Source: Branchiostoma floridae (taxonomy: Eukaryota; Chordata; Leptocardii; Amphioxiformes; Branchiostomatidae). Taken from it: 64,000 nt of DNA. The notes below the pieces were generated by a model. It ran no database searches and had not been told where the DNA came from. It worked only from the letters and a program-made list of their open reading frames with translations. The first letter of the stretch is position 1. Every line of letters begins with the position of its first letter. The translations under genes and the position numbers were made by a program. This document shows, one piece after another, positions 32,001 to 43,112 of this stretch. Location of the stretch: assembly GCF_000003815.2 (NCBI RefSeq), contig NC_049984.1, forward strand, positions 19,347,735 through 19,411,734, written 5' to 3'.

Positions 32001-32180
32001 ACAACGAACCGATGTTACCTCCTCCCTGGGGCAGAGGTTCTTGAATTCCTTGCTAGGCTTGTCCTCGTCCACTACTTTGGTGGTGTACTCGATCCCTTTT
32101 TCCTCCAGGACGATCTGAAGCGTCAGAGAGGCCACGCTGCCTGGAGCGTAGTACAGGGTAACTTCGGCGGTCTCCGACAT
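29082..32180 (-). CDS. Rho-class-like glutathione S-transferase, copy 3 (intact)
   Basis: Six exons in transcript order: 32019-32180 (ATG), 31397-31462, 30823-30990, 30242-30334, 29782-29916 and 29082-29276 (TAG). All junctions are phase 0 with GT/AG borders and the product is 272 residues. Residues 1-76 form the thioredoxin-like domain: MSETAEVTLYYAPGSVAS, VLEEKGIEYTTKVVDEDKP, VPVLKHGD with cis-Pro, AACIYLE. Residues 77-163 cover helices 4-5 with a very acidic insert at about 119-149, roughly three-quarters Asp/Glu. Residues 164-208 read GGPFIAGKEFSMADVSFFPV, the conserved helix-6 region, and HLNDYYLA. Residues 209-272 read RDRETVQAVWPVDWNKPCPE and then a lysine/glycine tail. The glutathione-binding Glu-Ser pair is Glu-Phe (LQEFMAA). 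Resemblance to rho-class/GSTA enzymes is strongest at the WEEYLKE, FIAGKEFSMADV and AVWPVDW motifs. A cytosolic dimer is expected for the family. Catalytic competence is uncertain because of the altered pair and the charged additions. Confidence 0.88.
31060..31219. mobile_element. MITE with CTCCAAGCAGAGGTTCG ends, copy 2 (exon1-exon2 region of GST copy 3 gene)
   Basis: Ends AGTCTCCAAGCAGAGGTTCG and CGAACCTCTGCTTGGAGAGC. The interior differs from copies 1 and 3 except for TTTTTATCG/CGATAAAA blocks shared with 42930-43112. It lies in intron 2 of GST copy 3. Confidence 0.8.
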
Positions 32181-33025
32181 GATTTTTCTGTGCTGTTGTC
32201 AGACTGTACTTTGTTAACAGAATACTGAAGAGTAGTCTATGCGATGTTGTTGGTGACTTTTATTGATGGACCCCCCAAAATCACGTGATTTCACAGACAA
32301 TCTGGAAAGTGGACCAACGGGTATCAACCCTTACCATATTTGTCTGGTCGCAAGTTGCTCATATGACTCTTGACACAACTAGTTCATGCAACGAATAATA
32401 TACTTTTTGGAGCGAGATCAAGTTTGCAGTAAGGCTGTTTTTCAGCTTTCAAATGCCTGTAACTTTATGTGCACTAATCGTTTCTAAATGCAATACATGT
32501 AGTAATAAGACACAGAAACACCATGTACCGACCTTAATGACAAATCATGCATATACCCAGGAATATGAATATACGCATGTGCAATACGGTATGGCATGTC
32601 CGATACATGCCCCCCCCCCCACCTTTTACTCATATAACGTCCTTGATCTGACTGATAATTTGAGCCGTCCTTGGTGAATTTTAGCAAAGACATCTTATGT
32701 CCAGTTTTCTCCATGTGTGTCTTTTTTATGAAACGTTACTTTATAGATTATGTACTGTGTGTAATAAAGATTATGCCAAATGTACAAAGGCTGAGCTGAA
32801 CTGAACAAAGGAACACAAAGTCATGTAGTCTACAGATATATTCTAAAGTCCACACGGCCTGAAACAAATGTGATGGCTGTCGGTGATGGTAGACAAAACT
32901 CTGCAGACAATACAGCTTCATTGTCATTTCTCCACAAACTATGACCAATGGATAATAATATCATGGTAACATAGATTAAGGTCTGTCTTTTCAACTAGCT
33001 CATCAGTCTCGGAGAAATTAGCTTC
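32181..33025. other. Upstream region of GST copy 3; no defined element
   Basis: This is the likely 5' regulatory region of copy 3. It has a C10 run at 32611 and AT-rich stretches. I see no clear TATA or initiator signal that I would defend. Confidence 0.3.
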
Positions 33026-33148
33026 AACACATACACACATAACACCGACACACACATACACATGCACATACACACAGAGAGACACGCACACACACACGCA
33101 CACACATAGGTACACACACACAGACCCCCCACACACATACACACATCG

Positions 33149-33195
<47 letters not shown>

Positions 33196-33222
33196 ACAAA
33201 CACACATACACACACACACACG
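33026..33222. repeat. (CA)n-rich microsatellite
   Basis: About 200 bases of CA/CG-interrupted dinucleotides. Long Cys/Val frames on the minus strand are artefacts of the repeat. Confidence 0.97.
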
Positions 33223-34074
33223 TAACCATACATAGACATTGAACTCCTAGAGTTTCGCTCGTCTTTATTCAACGCTAACCAGGTATCTGTACATCATTAA
33301 ACAAAGTCAATGCAAGCTGCGTGGTTAGTAGCAATCCCAACCAGGAAAATGATTGAGAAATCTGATACCTGCTTTCTTTTCTGTTGTAATTTTGCTTATT
33401 GACGATAATGGAACTGTGCATTGTACATACTAGTACTTCTTGCCTTTTGTATATCGAGACGTTTTGCAACGATACGATTTGAAAAGAGATTCCACAAAAC
33501 AATCAAATAGTCCTTAGAAATAGACGAAGGTTTATCATGGGCCCCCAGTTTTTACTCCTCAGCCTATTCTAATCAGCCAGGTATTGCAGTATTGTCTGAA
33601 TTACTGTTAGAATGTCATACTATAACGGCCTATGTAGCCTTCTCAGCATTGAGCATCAAGATTTGAAGTCACAAAATGATAGAATTCACGAATGCCATTA
33701 AGAGGAGTGTCCTAGGTTACAAAGCCTAAAAGCATCGGGTTACGTGCAGGTGCAGGTGCTACTTGTCCTCTCGTACCCGGCACATCAGACGTATCTGTAT
33801 ATAAGGTATCAGCAAGGGGATCTGATATTCGGCTTCAACCAGTTGTCTTTCAAATCTTTGCCTCATAATTCAGGGAAAATGTTAGAGAAAGGAGGTTCAT
33901 GCACTCAGTTCTGCATTTTACAAACATTCGATTCGTTCCAACATGACTAACGCTTCCACGCAAAACATTTTGCTGGAAAGCAATCAAAGAAGCGTACGGA
34001 GCTATATGATAGATGAGGATATTTTCATACAGTCTGTCAGAAAGCTAACGTTACCATCATGTCCTGTAGCTTGT

Positions 34075-34405
34075 ACTCCCTGTATAAAATTCGTGTGTTG
34101 AGACGGTTTTCGGGGCTATGCGATGCAGATGAATTTACGATGTGTACTGTACTTGACATCGTTGATGGCGCAGAGGACTGTATCTTCTTTTTATCGTTTT
34201 ATATAGCCTAGTGGGACGTCTAGCGATTCCACTTTCACGCTCCTGTACAAAAATCGTGTTTTGAGGCGGTTTTGCGATGCAAATGAATTTATAATCGATG
34301 TATACTGTATTTGACATCGTTGATGGCGCAGAGGACTGTATCCTTTTTGTTTTTGTTTTACAGCCCTGCCGAGTGGACCGTCTGGCGAATCCACTTTCAC
34401 GCCCC
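34075..34405. repeat. Tandem duplication (~165 bp x 2)
   Basis: 34078-34240 and 34243-34405 share TGACATCGTTGATGGCGCAG, AGGACTGTATC and GATTCCACTTTCACGC/GAATCCACTTTCACGC. No gene recognised. Confidence 0.65.
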
Positions 34406-34687
34406 GATAACTGACACTGTTAACTCCGTCAATTTCAGTAATTGATCCGCCTCACCTCCCGCGCGGCAGGCCCTGTCGGCCCCGTCAGACCTCCTAAATG
34501 TCAGCCGGTGATATCCAAATGAAATGTCATGATTGATGATCTTGGCACTAATACTCCGTATCTACCGAGAAATGTCAAACAGAGAATCAATGGAGGTGAA
34601 CTAATCCATGTGCATACCCGGGTGCCGGCAAGATGGATGGAGAAATCATGGCCATGTTATGTTTGAGAGAGCAGCTCTGTACGGAAC

Positions 34688-34945
34688 GTCGTTGAAGAGG
34701 TTCATCAGTCACGTATGTATCCAGTTACTATCAATTTTCTTCCAACAGTGACTGTTTTAAAGGTACGTACCTCCAAATTTTCTATGTCTGACCTAGTCTC
34801 GTGTTCTCTCGCGAGATCGAGACTAGGCCATTCTCCGTGACCAAGATGTGCTGTTAGACATTGAAAATCTGGAGGTACGTACTCTACCTTTAAAACTGTA
34901 ACTGTTGGAAGAAAATTGATAGCAACTCTGTACGGAACGTTAATG
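34688..34945. mobile_element. Palindromic MITE (GAGATCGAGACTAG family), copy 1
   Basis: Outer inverted repeats CAATTTTCTTCCAACAGTGA / AACTGTTGGAAGAAAATTG and AAGGTACGTACCTCCA / TGGAGGTACGTACTCTACC. The core is the hairpin CCTAGTCTCG..CGAGACTAGG. A second copy is at 40650-40855 and a fragment at 18930-19010. Confidence 0.75.
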
Positions 34946-36429
34946 TTCATGGTGACCCAAGAGACAAGATGTCCCTGCAGTGTTAGTAAAGCTTGACTTG
35001 CATTTACATAGAAGCCATGGGCACTTGTTTCTCACCCTTCCTCTAATGCTGTTAAGACTGTTAAGTGTGCATTGTACACAAATTTTCGGACTTCTTTTTC
35101 CTTTTTCTGAGACTATGTAACTGACACGCTCTAGCAATGTCCTCTTCAATATCTATGGACAACTTTGTTGTCCTTTTTTGAATTAAAAACGTCATTAACA
35201 GTTTCTCATCATACGGGAAAGTTGACATTAATGGCGTTTTTTTACCTTGTGGACATGTCAAATTGGAACTTAGTCAAAACGGGAGGGTCTTTTTAGCGAA
35301 TGCCCACAAACGCCCACTCTAGAGAAGTCCGCGCTGCACGAATCTCATTTTTTTTGCTTGGAATATGTCTACGTTGTGCTCCCATGTATTAATCCTGAGT
35401 TTCAAGTCAATCCATTGACCCGAAGTGACATAAATCAAAGTTTTCGATTCTCGATGGTCTTTTTAGCGAACGCCCAGCAAAATGTCTTTTTAGCGAATGC
35501 CCACTATATCCACAAAAATATCAGCCGTCGCGCAACGACACCTAAACCTACCGCCACAAACATGTTCAAGATGGTGTCCCATTGATGTGTACGGAGTTTC
35601 CGTGCTTTACAAGCATTTTAAGCCCCTGTTTTTGGTCAAAATGTACGGCGACGATACTACCATACATTAACTATAGCAATTCAAAATGGCGGGCACTAGT
35701 CACGTGACCTCCTTGCGGGACTGTTCTATAAGTATCGCGGGAGGGACTGTTGTAGCATAGCTTCTCATACAACCATTTTAGAGTGAATTCTGAACAAGAT
35801 TTTCATTTCATAGTGCTATCATCTGACTGATATTTACAATGTGGTCATTTTTTCTTTGCTATTATTACCCAGGATTGAGGAAGTTAGTGCAAATATGGAT
35901 ATTGATTCACCTCAGTGCCCAATTAATGTACAAATGGCTCAGACACATTAGTGTTATAAACCTGAATAGGGGCCGGTAACCAATACTAGAAAAACATAGC
36001 TATTTATTATTAACAATACTATTTACATTATAATAATAACTCTTCACCAAACTGGACTTTTCTTATCTTTATTTATCACAGACACATTGTTACAATGAGG
36101 ATTTGATTAGATGAGTATCTGTTACAGTGTGTACAAACTTATTTCAAATACAAAAATGTATTTCGTTTCACTTTCTAAATATTTTTAAAGTATTGGAAGA
36201 AGTTGACACATAAACAATATTAATTGCATTATTTATGTGCAGTAAAATGTGACCACATGCTATCAATAGCCTAATAAAATGTTGGAACATGGCACGAGCG
36301 GGCTCCTCTTCTGAGTACAGAAAGGAAATGTTTTATAACATTTAGTTATGACGTAGAAAATTTCAATTGTAAAATGTACCTTTATTAACATTTACAAACA
36401 AATTGTTTTTTCTCTTCTTAATAAATGAC

Positions 36430-38060
36430 AACAATACAGGTAAGTAAGGTGTGTTTCCTTTTATACCAGACCAGGTAAGACACCGTACAGGTGAGTAAGG
36501 TGTGTTTCCTTGACTACAGACTAGGTAAGACACCTTACAGGTGAGCAACGTGTATTTCCTTTCATTACAGACCAGGTAAGACACCGTACAGGTGAGTAAC
36601 GTGTATTTCCTTTCAGTACAGACCAGGTAAGACACCGTACAGGTGAGTAACGTGTANNNNNNNNNNNNNNNNNNNNNNNNNNNNNNNNNNNNNNNNNNNN
36701 NNNNNNNNNNNNNNNNNNNNNNNNNNNNNNNNNNNNNNNNNNNNNNNNNNNNNNNNNNNNNNNNNNNNNNNNNNNNNNNNNNNNNNNNNNNNNNNNNNNN
36801 NNNNNNNNNNNNNNNNNNNNNNNNNNNNNNNNNNNNNNNNNNNNNNNNNNNNNNNNNNNNNNNNNNNNNNNNNNNNNNNNNNNNNNNNNNNNNNNGTGAG
36901 TAACGTGTATTTCCTTTGATTACAGACCAGGTAAGACACCATACAGGCGAGTAACGTGTATTTCCTTCAACCACAGACCAGGTAAGACACCGTACGGGTG
37001 AGTAAGTCGTATTTCCTTAGCCTATAGCCCAGTTAGGGCATTATACAGGTAAGTAAGTTGCTTTACTCACCGGTTTAATACCTACTCACCTGTATGCTGT
37101 CTTACCTGGTCTGTAATCAAAGGAAATACACGTTACTCACACGCACGGCGTCATACCTGGTCTGTTATAAAAAGGAAACACACCTTACTTGCCTGTATGG
37201 TGTCTTACCTGGCCTGTGTCAAAGGAAATACACGTTACTCACCTGTATGGTGTCTTACCTGGTCTGTAATCAAAGGAAATACACGTTACTCACCTGTACG
37301 ATGTCTAACCTAGTCTGTAGTCAAGGAAACACACCTTACTCACCTGTACGGTGTCTTACCTGGTCTTTACTGAAAGGAAATACACGTTACTTACCTGTAC
37401 GGTGTCTTACCTAGTCTGTTATAAAAGGAAACACACCTTACTCACCTGTACGGTGTCTTACCTTGTGTGTACTGAAAGGAAATACACGTTACTTTCCTGT
37501 ACGGTGTCTTACCTAGTCTGTTATAAAAGGAAACACACCTTACTCACCTGTACGGTGTCTTACCTGGTCTGTACTGAAAGGAAATACACGTTACTCACCT
37601 GTACGGTGTCTTACCTAGACTGTTATAAAAGGAAACACACCTTACTCACCTGTACGGTGTCTTACCTAGTCTGTTATAAAAGGAAACACACCTTACTCAC
37701 CTGTACGGTGTCTTACCTGGTCTGTAATCCAAGGAAATACACGTTACTCACCTGTACGGTGTCTTACCTAGTCTGTAATCAAAGAAAATACACGTTACTT
37801 ACCTGTACGGTGTCTTACCTAGTCTGTAGTCAAGGAAACACACCTTACTCACCTGTACGGTGTCTTACCTGGTCTGTAATCAAAGGAAATGCACGTTACT
37901 CACCTGTACGGCGTCTTACCTAGTCTGTAGTCAAGGAAACACACCTTACTCACATGTACGGTGTTTTACCTGGTCTGCTATAAAAGGAAACACACCTTAC
38001 TTACCTGTACGGCGTCTTACCTGGCCTGTTATAAAAGGAAACACACTTTACTTACCTGTA
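36430..38060. repeat. Inverted pair of 51-bp tandem arrays
   Basis: The unit is approximately TTACTCACCTGTACGGTGTC, then TTACCT(A/G)GTCTGT, then a variable part. Variant 1 has AATCAAAGGAAATACACG and variant 2 TATAAAAGGAAACACACC; they alternate irregularly. 51 bases equal 17 codons, so long open frames repeating YLVCNQRKYTLLTCTVS appear without selection. Forward units occupy about 37080-38060 and reversed units 36430-37020, with a gap at 36657-36895. Confidence 0.9.
36657..36895. other. Assembly gap (239 N) inside the tandem array
   Basis: It falls within the reversed half of the array, so the true number of units is unknown. Confidence 0.99.
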
Positions 38061-39502
38061 TTGTTGTCATTTATTAAGAAGAGAAAAAACAATTTGTTTG
38101 TAAATGTTAATAAAGGTACATTTTACAGTTGAAATTTTCTACGTAATAACTACTAGTAAATGTTATAAAACATTTCCTTTCTGTACTCAGAAGAGGAGCC
38201 CGCTCGTGCCATGTTCCAACATTTTATTAGGCTATTAATAGCATGTGGTCACATTTTTCTGCACACAAATAATGCAATTAATATTGTTTATGAGTCAACT
38301 TCTTCCAATACTTTAGAAATATTTAGGAAGTGAAACGAAATACATTTTTGTATTTGAAATAAGTTTGTACACACTGTAACAGATACTCATCTAATCAAAT
38401 CCTCATTGTAACAATGTTTCTGTGATAAATAAAGATAAGAAAAGTCCAGTTTGGTGAAGAGTTATTATTATAATGTAAATAGTATTGTTAATGATAAATA
38501 GCTATGATTTTCTAGTATTGGTTACCTGCCCCTAGTCAGGTTTATAACACTAATGTGTCTGAGCCTTTTGTACATTAATTGGGCACTGAGGTGAATCAAT
38601 ATCCATATTTGCACTAACTTCCTCAAACCTGGGTAATAATAGCACAAAAAAAGGACCACAATGTAAATATCAGTCAGATGATAGCACTATGAATTGAAAA
38701 TCTTGTTCAGAATTCACTCTAAAATGGTTGTATGAGAAGCTATGCTACAACAGTCCCTCCCGCGATACTTATAGAACAGTCCCGCAAGGAGGTCACATGA
38801 CTAGTGCCCGCCATTTTGAATTGCTATAGTTAATGTATGGTAGTATCGTCGCCGTACATTTTGACCAAAAACAGGGACTTAAAATGCTTGTAAAGCACGG
38901 AAACTCCGTACACATCAATGGGACACCATCTTGAACATGTTTGTGGCGGTAGGTTTAGGTGTCGTTGCGCGACGGCTGATATTTTTGTGGATATAGTGGG
39001 CATTCGCTAAAAAGACATTTTGCTGGGCGTTCGCTAAAAAGACCATCGAGAATCGAAAACTTTGATTTATGTCACTTCGGGTCAATGGATTGACTTGAAA
39101 CTCAGGATTAATACATGGGAGCACAACGTGGACATATTCCAAGCAAAAAAAAATGAGATTCGTGCAGCGCGGACTTCTCTAGAGTCACGGGGCGTTTGTG
39201 GGCATTCGCTAAAAAGACCATGCGAGTCAAAACTGAGCACTTTGACGTTATTTCAATTAATCATGTTGGCAATATTAGTAAAATTTACTAGCACACTATC
39301 TAGAGTATAGCAAGACCATTATATAGAAGGATATTTATATATAGAAGAACACCTTCTCTATAATGATAATGTCCAATGGCTAGCGCTGACGTAGCCACCA
39401 TGGCCAGTCTACATTCTGTGAGGTCTACATTCAGCCTCCAAACGTTTGTGCTATCAAAAGAAACCAGCTTTACAGGCACTCCTCATGGAGTGATGAGACT
39501 TT

Positions 39503-39712
39503 TCAAGAGCTTCTCCTGATGCTGTAATCCGCTCCGTGGAAGTAGTGATACAGCTGGTAAGTGGTCTTGGCATCCTTCACCGGATGTAGCGTCAGAGCTG
39601 ACGTCACATGGGTGTTCCTCCACAGGAAGTCAGGGTCAAAAGGTCCAGATGTGACGCTGGACTGGCCTGAGTACGTGGGTTCGACTTGTGCCTCGTAGAA
39701 CAATCGGGAATA
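39503..39712 (-). CDS. Terminal exon of a chondroitin-polymerising-factor/synthase-like glycosyltransferase
   Basis: Acceptor TATCTTATACAG, enters in phase 0, 69 codons then TGA. It reads YSRLFYEAQVEPTYSG, then THVTSALTLHPVKDAKTTYQ and LYHYF. The SALT-hydrophobic-HPV/I-K-x-x-x-x-x-YxLH-like motif is typical of the end of the N-terminal domain in CHPF/CHSY and fringe-related beta-3 glycosyltransferases (remembered families). In those proteins a second domain follows, whereas this copy stops. The likely first exon, 50650-51186, also ends in phase 0. The reading is open upstream of the acceptor, so the exact start is by splice signal. It lies 284 bases beyond the end of the giant foldback. Confidence 0.65.
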   Translation of the reverse strand, partial: YSRLFYEAQVEPTYSGQSSVTSGPFDPDFLWRNTHVTSALTLHPVKDAKTTYQLYHYFHGADYSIRRSS

Positions 39713-39748
39713 CTGTATAAGATAGGACATCAAATACAAATGGTTATA

Positions 39749-39981
39749 CCCCCTTTCCACTAGGACGGCGCTCTCGCCGCGCTCTCTCTGCGACCTAAAA
39801 TTTGACAGATCGCTCAATGAATTCTATAGAAAAGAAACGAATCCTTTTACACTTTTTGTGTTTTGTTGTCTTTTCAGTCACACTTTTACGTTTTGTATGA
39901 TATACCCAGTGTGAAAACGAAGGTTACACATATCCTATCTAAGTCGCACTGAGAGCGCAGCACGATCATGGAAAGAGGACC
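39749..39981. mobile_element. MITE with CCCCCTTTCCACTAGGACGG end, copy 2
   Basis: The left 90 bases are almost the same as 26019-26108. The interior ACACTTTTACGTTTTGTATG matches too, and the right end GGAAAGAGGACC is degenerate. It contains ~30 extra bases (TTTTTGTGTTTTGTTGTCTT) that also occur in the MITE at 48144. Confidence 0.75.
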
Positions 39982-40649
39982 TAAACCATTCTGAGTACAT
40001 TTAAAACTTGACGTATTCATAATAGAAGTTTATGTGCAAGTTCATACCAGGAGGGTAATTGCAAGGTATAGACATAGGAAACATACAAGTACACAATGTA
40101 CTGACAATGAACAGTGATTAACATCATTGTGAAAAGAGGCTACTCGAATACTAGTGTGGGCTATTTCTAAACAGGTTGGGTTCATAGTTCTACGGCGAAT
40201 ACATTCTGCGTAGGTCTGCTTTATATCACAATAGAAGCCAGTTAATTGCACAACGGAGTACCGCGTACTTCTGTTTATTGCACAGAATCCCCAAATCCCA
40301 AACCGGCGAGGTCCAACAAGATAACTTCGCATTGTTGCACCGCCCCGATAATTGCATGAAATACACTAGCAGATGGTTGTGTGCAATTCAACGGGTTCTA
40401 CTGTACCAGCACATGTACTGTGTATGAGCAAGCAAAGCGGTCCAATAAGTATATATAGGCAGATATAACGGAACATGATGGCACGATGCATCAGAGGGAA
40501 CCTTAATATCATAAGGCTGCCTATACTTGGCTTATGTCAACTAGTACCTTAGAGCTAAGTTATCTCAATCATCACAAGTAAAATTGCTGTAACCAAATAA
40601 AGTATTACGTATCAATATCAAAGGGGGAAGGGGGGAGATGATCTACGCA
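39982..40649. other. No recognisable feature
   Basis: Probable intron of the glycosyltransferase-like gene. No tandem repeat or supported exon. Confidence 0.35.
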
Positions 40650-40855
40650 AGCCAGATCTAGTCTCGAGTTCTCTCACGAGATCGAGACTAAGTCATTCTC
40701 CGTGATCTTGAAAGATGTGCTGTCAGACTTCGAAAATTTGGAGGTATGTACCTTACCTTTAAAAACAGTCACTGTTGGAAGAAAATTAGTAGTAACTGTA
40801 TACATACGTGACTGATGAAACTCTTCAACAACATCGAAGATTTCTACGCACTTTT
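40650..40855. mobile_element. Palindromic MITE (GAGATCGAGACTAG family), copy 2
   Basis: GATCTAGTCTCGAGTTCTCT, CGAGATCGAGACTAAGTCAT and AACAGTCACTGTTGGAAGAA correspond to 34790-34935. It continues into TACGTGACTGATGAAACTCT, the complement of 34700-34720. The left half of the outer palindrome is missing. Confidence 0.65.
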
Positions 40856-42929
40856 GTAGTCTTTGTGCCGCAGATTTGGACGATGTAGTTGGCCAGGCAC
40901 TTGCTCTGTCTCTCCGTGCTCTCGCGAGACTGCTTCTCACACGCCGCGAGAGTTGAGCAGATCTCTACAGCAAAACAATAATTTGCATAATCTTTCAAGA
41001 AAACAACAAACACAGATCCTATATTGTTAAATTAGTAGAATCTTATTATCCTATATTGTTTGATTAGTGGAATTTTAAGATACATTATGTATTCTTTCTT
41101 TTTTGTAGTTTATAGCTGACCATACAAAAGTAACTGTACTTTTTGTTGTGTCAAGAAAACTTGTTGGATAATTGTATGTGCTTAATATGTTCTTGCAAAC
41201 GCGGATTGTTCTCTTTAATATTTCTTATGTCTATTTTGAAATGATGATGTAGCCATTTTTAACCCATCTTGTTCCGCCATACCCTCCAGTGTGGAGAATC
41301 CAAATAAATAAATGAATAAATAAATATCTCACTATTTTTGCATCCTGCAGAGGATGTCATTCATAGAATGTATTTGCTGTGGCCTTAATCAGAAGAGAGC
41401 TCAAAATCCAACACCTAATCCAGTACAAAATCCAACTTCCTGCACAGTAACAGGACATACATGTAGCTACTACGTGAGGAACCCTTGCTGTGAAAGCATG
41501 ACATGATATAGTAATCTGCAATTCAATCCAGCAGATTACTTAGCCTCCATATCGCATAGCAGGCTCTCTGTGCCTCTTTTTCTTCTGTATTTGCTCATGA
41601 TACACTTTTGCTGGCCGTTCCTTTTTAAACAGGCCCGTAGATCAAAAGAACCCCCCCCCCCCCCCCAAAAAAAAACTAAACTTTGAGAATGCACAGAGAG
41701 TCTTCTATTGAGGCTAAAGATTCCTGACATTTCAGTCGTGTTTTGGGCTCTAAAAGACACTCTACTGGGAGACAATATGACTAAGAATTTCGTCTTCATA
41801 TCCTCAAGTCTTCAGCTAGAGTAAAGTATCGACTTCTTTTGTAAACTTCCATTGAAACCTCATGACCTCACCGGTCCCATAGCCTCACCTCAGCTTCACG
41901 AACTGAATATCCGGCAGCTGGACATTGGATATAACCAATGTTGTCTACGACAGCAAAATGACACATAATTTTGATAAGCCCTAGGACTATCAAGCCAATA
42001 GCGTGATCACATTTACAGATTAGAACGGAGGTAGACAGCCTTATGCAAACCGTTCCTCTAGTCGTTTTAATTCCGCTGTACAAAGAAATGAAGAGTCCCG
42101 AGCTATTTAATGGCAACGTGAAACGACACGAGGATCATGGTATGCCTACCACCACTCTATACCGTAAAGTTAACGATGATCACGCAGAAAAAGTATCCAT
42201 ATCTTTCCAGAGAAAGGCCTCTACCTGGTTACAGTTTTAATAAACAGCAATCTCTCTTCCCGTGTCACCTGATACTGTCAGAAGGGGCATCGCTCGTCAT
42301 TTGTTCTGACACTTATTGCATGATCAGTAGACGCCTAGGTTGCCCTTAAATCGGTATTTTACGTGGCTGAGGTATTGAAGATCAATTTTTGATAAGAAAA
42401 TAGCTTTTTCAGTCTATCATGTTTTCTAACGAAGGCATCACTCAATAAAAAAGTGATAATATATATCGACAAGCGCAAAACAACGTAATGCTTTCTTGTT
42501 ATGAAAGTATCTGGGTCTGGAATATTTCTTATATGCTGGATGGGTTTGATATGGCAGCTAAGATGTGATTATGAGTGTATTTGTGCGATAAGATATGGAT
42601 ATACGTTAATTCTGGGATAAGATCGTCGGAAATTGAGCCGCCATAAGAAAGCGATATTACCTACGAAACAGTTTCTTTATCATAATACGGATCAAAACGA
42701 CATAGGAGAATAAAGTTAGTAGATAAAATACTTTGGAAATAACTATGGCGATTTAGTTTCCGGTACACGATAAGTCTACGATTACTTACAATCGCATTCG
42801 CCGATAACAGCTCTTATTTCTATGCAGGGGATCGGAGCCAAATGTCAAGAAAGCAAAGAAGCAAAAATCTGTGTGGACTCACGTCGTCATATCAACATGA
42901 TAAAAAAAATTCTAGATACTTCCAAGATC
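40856..42929. other. Intron-like DNA without supported gene
   Basis: It holds a C14/A9 run at 41650 and a block at 41340-41400 (GCAGAGGATGTCATTCATAG) related to 44630 and 47346. Otherwise unique AT-rich sequence. Several short open frames have no recognisable protein features. Confidence 0.35.
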
Positions 42930-43112
42930 TACTCTCCAATCAGAGGTTAGTCTCCGGCTGTTTTTTAACGTTATTTAGGCATTTTTATCGGGATTTCTTG
43001 TACTGCTCCTTGATGTCTCGTGGCCGCAAAAAAGTACAAAATAGAAGGCCTGATAAAAAATGCCTAAAAACGTAAAACAAGCAGCCGGAACCTAACTTCT
43101 GCTTGGAGAGTA
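42930..43112. mobile_element. MITE with TACTCTCCAA..CAGAGGTT ends, copy 3
   Basis: Ends TACTCTCCAATCAGAGGTTA and TAACTTCTGCTTGGAGAGTA. Inner inverted blocks CGGCTG/CAGCCG and TTTTTAACG/CGTAAAAC. The interior resembles 31060-31219 more than 21720-21956. Confidence 0.75.

Larger units (their letters stand above)
35286..39219. mobile_element. Giant foldback element with internal 51-bp arrays
   Basis: It begins GGTCTTTTTAGCGAATGCCC and ends with its complement. The left arm 35286 to about 36425 is the reverse complement of about 38065-39219 with few mismatches. The arms enclose an array of 51-bp units that itself flips orientation near 37070. GGTCTTTTTAGCGAA-type sites recur near the ends (35457, 35487, 39010, 39040). 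No transposase or other real gene is present. No obvious target duplication was found. Confidence 0.85.

Noticed and set aside
32939-33272. Cys/Val-rich frames on the minus strand
   Set aside because: CA-repeat translation; no cysteine-rich domain spacing.
37351-37923. 190-codon open frame with a 17-residue repeat
   Set aside because: The 51-bp unit is divisible by three, so the frame stays open by period alone. No start context or domain, and the mirrored half gives the same on the other strand.
36430-38060. CRISPR-like array appearance of the 51-bp repeats
   Set aside because: Units are contiguous with no unique spacers, inside a eukaryotic foldback element, and there are no cas genes.
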